From Caenorhabditis elegans (Eukaryota > Nematoda > Chromadorea > Rhabditida > Rhabditidae): 64,000 nucleotides of DNA. Under the pieces are notes generated by a model, which was given only the letters and a program-made list of their open reading frames with translations, did not search any database and was not told where the DNA came from. Made by a program: the position numbers and the translations under genes. The first letter of the stretch is position 1. The number at the start of each line of letters is the position of its first letter. Positions 59,951-64,000 of this stretch are shown here, in pieces. The DNA lies in assembly GCF_000002985.6 (NCBI RefSeq), contig NC_003279.8, forward strand, positions 6,882,001 through 6,946,000, in the 5' to 3' direction.

Positions 59951-61379
59951 TTTATGTAACAGAAACGAGCCTGAAAAAAGTATAAAACTGTAGCATGTTC
60001 GAGAAAAGTTGGAGATGAAGATGAAATTATGGTCAGACATCGGCGCCACGTAACTTTCCAGACGTTTTTTCAGAAACTAAAAAAGGTCTAATACGCAAAT
60101 ATAAGCGGACTATTCGAGATAAGAACACAAGTAACTGAAAAAAAACAGAACTAGTCTGTGATAACAAATAATTTTTTGAGAATTGGCTGAGCAGCCAACT
60201 AGCCGTTGAGGGTCAACCCATTGCGATTCGTTTGTTGATCAAAGATTTACCTATGAGTATAACCAAAGCTACTGGTTAGTCTTCGTCCCGCTGGCTGATA
60301 AAATATCAGAATATCATACGCCAAGGTTTTTTTTAATTAGCTCCTAGTTAGGAACTAAAATTTAAATGTGACATACGATAAACTATAGAATCTATTTGCT
60401 CAAACCTCAATTTTTTTGATTGACAGAGTGATGACTATACATTCTCATTACGAAGAACAAAATCTCAAAAGTACACATGTCATTATACTACTATAGTACG
60501 TAGTAAAAGTTTTGGTGAATAGACAAATTTTTGAAATTTGGACTTTTTGAGAAATTAAGAGCATCTTGAATGTTCAGAGCACTATTAAAAAAAAAGGTTC
60601 AAAACTTGCATTAAAATTATTTTGGTCGACTTCCAAAATCATGAAAATTGGAAACTGAGCAAGAAAAACTTTTAAGTATATTTCTTAATAGTTTTTGATT
60701 TTTGTAAATAATAAGTTTTTTTCAAATCACATTTTGGTGAATAGCAGATTTTTACAACTTTTTTGTTGGTCAAGGAGAAATCAACATGAGAAAAATGGGA
60801 AAATCTCTTCAGAGTAATGTGGATGTTCACATTTTGGATTTGTTTCAACTCAAAAGGTACATATAGTCTTCATTGGTATTATTTAAATTCAGGCAAAAAC
60901 CACTGCAACCACCCATTCATCCTTGTCAGATACACTTAAAAACCGTTCGTTATCAAAGATAATCTTCGGAAAAACATCAGAAAGAATGGAAAAGCAGGGA
61001 AAACGTACCAAAACTGCGTCTAATCATTTTGTTATCGGGGAGGGCACAACTTGAACGTTCTTCTTATCAATGTTCTTAACGAGTGATTGGATATTGATTT
61101 TACGGAGAAAAACGAAGACCACGTTGTAGTTATTTTGTTTTCACGCTTTTACTATTTCAGAGACAAGAAACAAAATTGCAAACTCTAAAATGTTTATTGG
61201 CAATCTAAATTTGAACAAAAACCCGGAAATCTTGAATCTACTGAAGTTTCGGATGAAATGTCAATTCAATATTTTCAGTTAGTCTACTCCATTTCCAAAC
61301 TGAGAAAAGCGAGTCAACAAGGCATTAAGAAGGTACAGAAATTGAATGACCCGTTAATTAACAATTATTCCTCATTTCT
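59951..61379. other. Between the two TMEM53-type genes
   Basis: No coding exon supported. AT-rich, with scattered homopolymers. It holds the 3' UTR of paralogue B and the promoter of paralogue A, so the pair is not a tight operon. Confidence 0.45.
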
Positions 61380-63358
61380 TCATTTATACGACGCTTCGAC
61401 GTGTCTAACAAAGTTCAGGCAAGCTGTACGGTAATCTTTTGGATGTGTTCGAATGTGTGCAACATGCTCAGAGTCGACGAAATCAATAGCGGTCACTGAA
61501 TTTCCTTTTTCTTTTTGTTTTTCAATGAATTTCTCGACATGTCTGAAAAATCTCATAAATTGATCAATCAACGTAATAAATTGTACATACTTCGCCTTGA
61601 TCATAGTGTCAGCTTTAGAGTATAAATACAGTTGATCACGTGGCAGGGCAATATGTGTTTGAAGATAATAGTAGATTGACACAAACGAACGTAAAAATGG
61701 AACCATCGTAAGAAGTGGGATTTGCTGAAAAACGAATTTGAATGAGGTTTTTGAAAATTCAAATATGGGGTTTTTCTTCGTATTTAATGAAAGAGGTTTA
61801 CTGATTTTTGCTAAGAGATTGTCTAAAACTGGATTGAAAGAACCGAATTTTATTAAGAAAAAATTTCCAAACATTTTTATAGACGGGTCAAAATTTCGAA
61901 AAAAAGGTAACCTTACAATTAGTTACAATCTGAAATTTCGCCAATTTTTCCTTGCCGTAGCAACTGGAATACAGTTTTTATTAAATTATCATTCTTTTTG
62001 CATATTTTGGTAGTTTATCTCGCGTTAGTTCGTTGATTTAGAAACATTTAAATTCGAATTCAATTTTGGTAATTGTTGGGTGCTTATCGACTTGAAATGT
62101 TCTTAAATCAATGAAGTAAAGCGAGATAAACGACCAAAATACTTAATTCAAAAATTTTAAAAAATAATAATACTGTATTCTAGCTGAATTTTCAGATTTT
62201 AGCAAAATTTTATTATTTTTTTCAAAAAACCTGCAATTAAATTTTTTTGACATTTTTGAGGTCTCGAATTTCGGTCTTTTCAGACCAGTTTTAGTATATT
62301 TGAGCAATAAAAATAGTCACAACTTCCAAAAAATAAGTTTAAATAGTGTTTTCTCAATTATGAAAAACGAACCAAGTAAGCTCGTAGATTCAAGAACCAA
62401 GTAAGCACAGAAATTCTCGTTTGCTCACTAATCCATCGTTCAAATGCATCAATTGGAGGAGTTGAAATGACCATTGCCGTAGCGTCTTGTTTTCCATATG
62501 GGCGCGATGGGGCACTGAAAAATAAAAATTTAAGAATAACTGAAACCAAAGTTCAATTTCAATATAAAACTCACCTATCGAAAATAATTCCTTTAATTCG
62601 TTCTCTTAATTGTGGTTTTTCCTCTGCTTCTGTCCATTTCCAAAATGAAATTAATCCGCGTACTCCGTTCATTGAAAATGAGTGAACAATTATTGGACTG
62701 AAAACTGATTAATTCAATATTTAATTTTTTAAAAATCAACCCAACCATTTGGCAAATGATCTGAAATCTCCGGGTTTTGCATCAATTGCTCTGAAAAGTG
62801 GTGACATGTAGAATCCAACACGAGAATTTGGAATACTATAGTGATAACATGGTGGACAGAGGGAGACAACTCGATATCTGAAAAAATGTCTAAAATTATA
62901 TATATTTCTCATTAAAGAAAGGCTTATAAAATAAACTCTTTTAAATTTCAAAATTCTGGGTAAAAGAGTAAGTTTTTTACCCATTTTTTTCAAATAAAAA
63001 ACTAAAATTTACCCTTCATCATTATAAACTTTAATATACTTGTCGATATGCTTTGGATTTGCTCCAGCCCATCCAACCATCAGAATAACTGGTTTTTTCT
63101 CATCATGATGACTGTCCGAAAGTACAATCGAATCGACGGTAACATCTGAAAATTGAATAAATATTTTCAAAAAAACGTATTCTTATTTTTCCATTTTCTG
63201 TACAAACCTTGAGATTTGGATAAATGAATCATCATTTTAGGTTCAGGAACATGTCTTGTAAAGTAATTTCTCTTTTGAATACACGTTGAGATAACTGCTG
63301 AAGATGTTGATGACGTGGATTTGGCAATTTTTGGAAGAAGGCGCCGGGATGCAAACAT
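61380..63358 (-). CDS. TMEM53/DUF829-family protein B with presequence-like N-terminus
   Basis: About seven exons from the ATG at 63358 (63358-63208, then 63145-63013) to the stop at 61380, about 330 residues. Family blocks are PVILMVGWAGANPKHIDKY, IIVHSFSMNG with the putative nucleophile Ser, GIIFD joined across an intron to SAPSRP, LYLYSKADTMI with the acidic residue, and DSEHVAHIRTHP with the His. Unlike paralogue A, it begins with about 35 residues rich in Arg, Ser and Ala and poor in acid (MFASRRLLPKIAKSTSS), which looks like a mitochondrial targeting sequence. A hydrophobic stretch (LLTMVPFLRSFVSIYYYL) lies in the middle, as in human TMEM53. Activity is unproven for the family. Confidence 0.85.
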
Positions 63359-64000
63359 CTGAAAAATATTAATTTGATGGAAATTTAATGTGAATAAAAT
63401 AGTGTATTTAGCAGGAGCTTATTTAAGATTTCAATCTATTTCTGGAATTTACTCTTTATCCTAAAACCATTCCAGAATTCACAAGCGTTCCAGTTTTTGC
63501 GTTCATAAAAATAGTCAGTTTGTCGAAAATCCCCAAATTAAATAGAATGTTTTCGACTTTTCACGAACATGTAAGATTGAATACACAGTCAAGGAAAAAA
63601 AGGATAATTCATTAAATCATAAAAAAGAACATGAAACAAATGGAAAGATCTAACAAAACAAAAAGGCAATATTTAAAGAGAAAATCGAGAAGCCGAGAAA
63701 ATTTTCATCACGAAAATGCATGTAAACAGCATGCTTTCAAACCGTCCGTTCAACTTCCTGCGTCTCTCGTGTTTTTCATGATGTATTCTTCGTTTTCTCT
63801 CGTTTCTTTGCGTCATCATCACGAGGGATAACATAGAAGTGGAAGAACAGAAGGAAGGTTCAAGAATTCTGGATAATTAAAAATGGTTAAATTAGGAAAA
63901 TGAGTTGGAAATACAATGATATTAGAAAATAGTGAGATATTCCTAGAGCGCTCAGATTTAGTTTACATGGTACAAATTAAAAGAGAAAAATAAAGAGATT
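63359..64000. other. Upstream of TMEM53-type gene B
   Basis: Likely promoter. A 66-codon plus-strand frame at 63631-63831 is basic and low-complexity with no splice support, so I do not call it a gene. Confidence 0.4.

Noticed and set aside
63631-63831. 66-codon basic plus-strand frame near the right edge
   Set aside because: Low-complexity Lys/Arg/Ser content in a probable promoter, with no supporting signals.

Overview
This window reads as nuclear DNA of a Caenorhabditis nematode, almost certainly C. elegans or a very close relative. It is AT-rich, with short introns of about 45-60 bp that start GTAAG/GTGAG and end TTTTCAG. Several genes have a TTTCAG-type acceptor a few bases before the ATG, as expected for spliced-leader genes. 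The gene content (smg-1, bbs-9, IMP3, ztf-4, ceramide kinase, a nematode class B serpentine receptor) fits what I remember of the C48B6/T10B11 part of chromosome I; that placement is recall, not computed. Gene models below were spliced by hand from consensus splice sites and reading phase.

Layout. 1-15.7 kb: a sparse region holding three widely spaced, phase-compatible minus-strand exons of a gene that continues off the left edge. Nested between two of them, on the plus strand, is a complete 8-exon gene for a probable pseudophosphatase with two protein-tyrosine-phosphatase-like segments and a myristoylation-type N-terminus. 15.7-18.6 kb: an srb-type chemoreceptor (-), whose last intron carries a 721-bp foldback element. 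19.5-31.6 kb: smg-1 (-), about 42 exons, the PI3K-like kinase of nonsense-mediated decay. 33.0-35.5 kb: a HAPSTR1-type gene and IMP3 (+). 35.7-41.0 kb: bbs-9 (-), with a perfect RFX/DAF-19 X-box 68 bp upstream and a 70-bp hairpin element with an 8-bp target duplication in one intron. 41.2-43.5 kb: two minus-strand membrane-protein genes, of 61 and 263 residues. 44.3-54.8 kb: ztf-4 and ceramide kinase (+), the latter interrupted by a 2,037-bp nested inverted-repeat element. 55.5-63.4 kb: a Cys/His-rich RING-like gene and two TMEM53/DUF829-family genes (all -).

The genes do not form one pathway. They are mostly housekeeping genes (mRNA surveillance, snoRNP, RNA binding, sphingolipid metabolism, stress/ubiquitin partner) plus one ciliary and one chemosensory gene. 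The most distinctive signals are the well-delimited non-autonomous transposons in introns, the X-box, an upstream ORF overlapping the smg-1 start, the pseudophosphatase, and an in-phase alternative-exon-like frame in the srb gene. I saw no CRISPR array, rRNA or intact tRNA gene.
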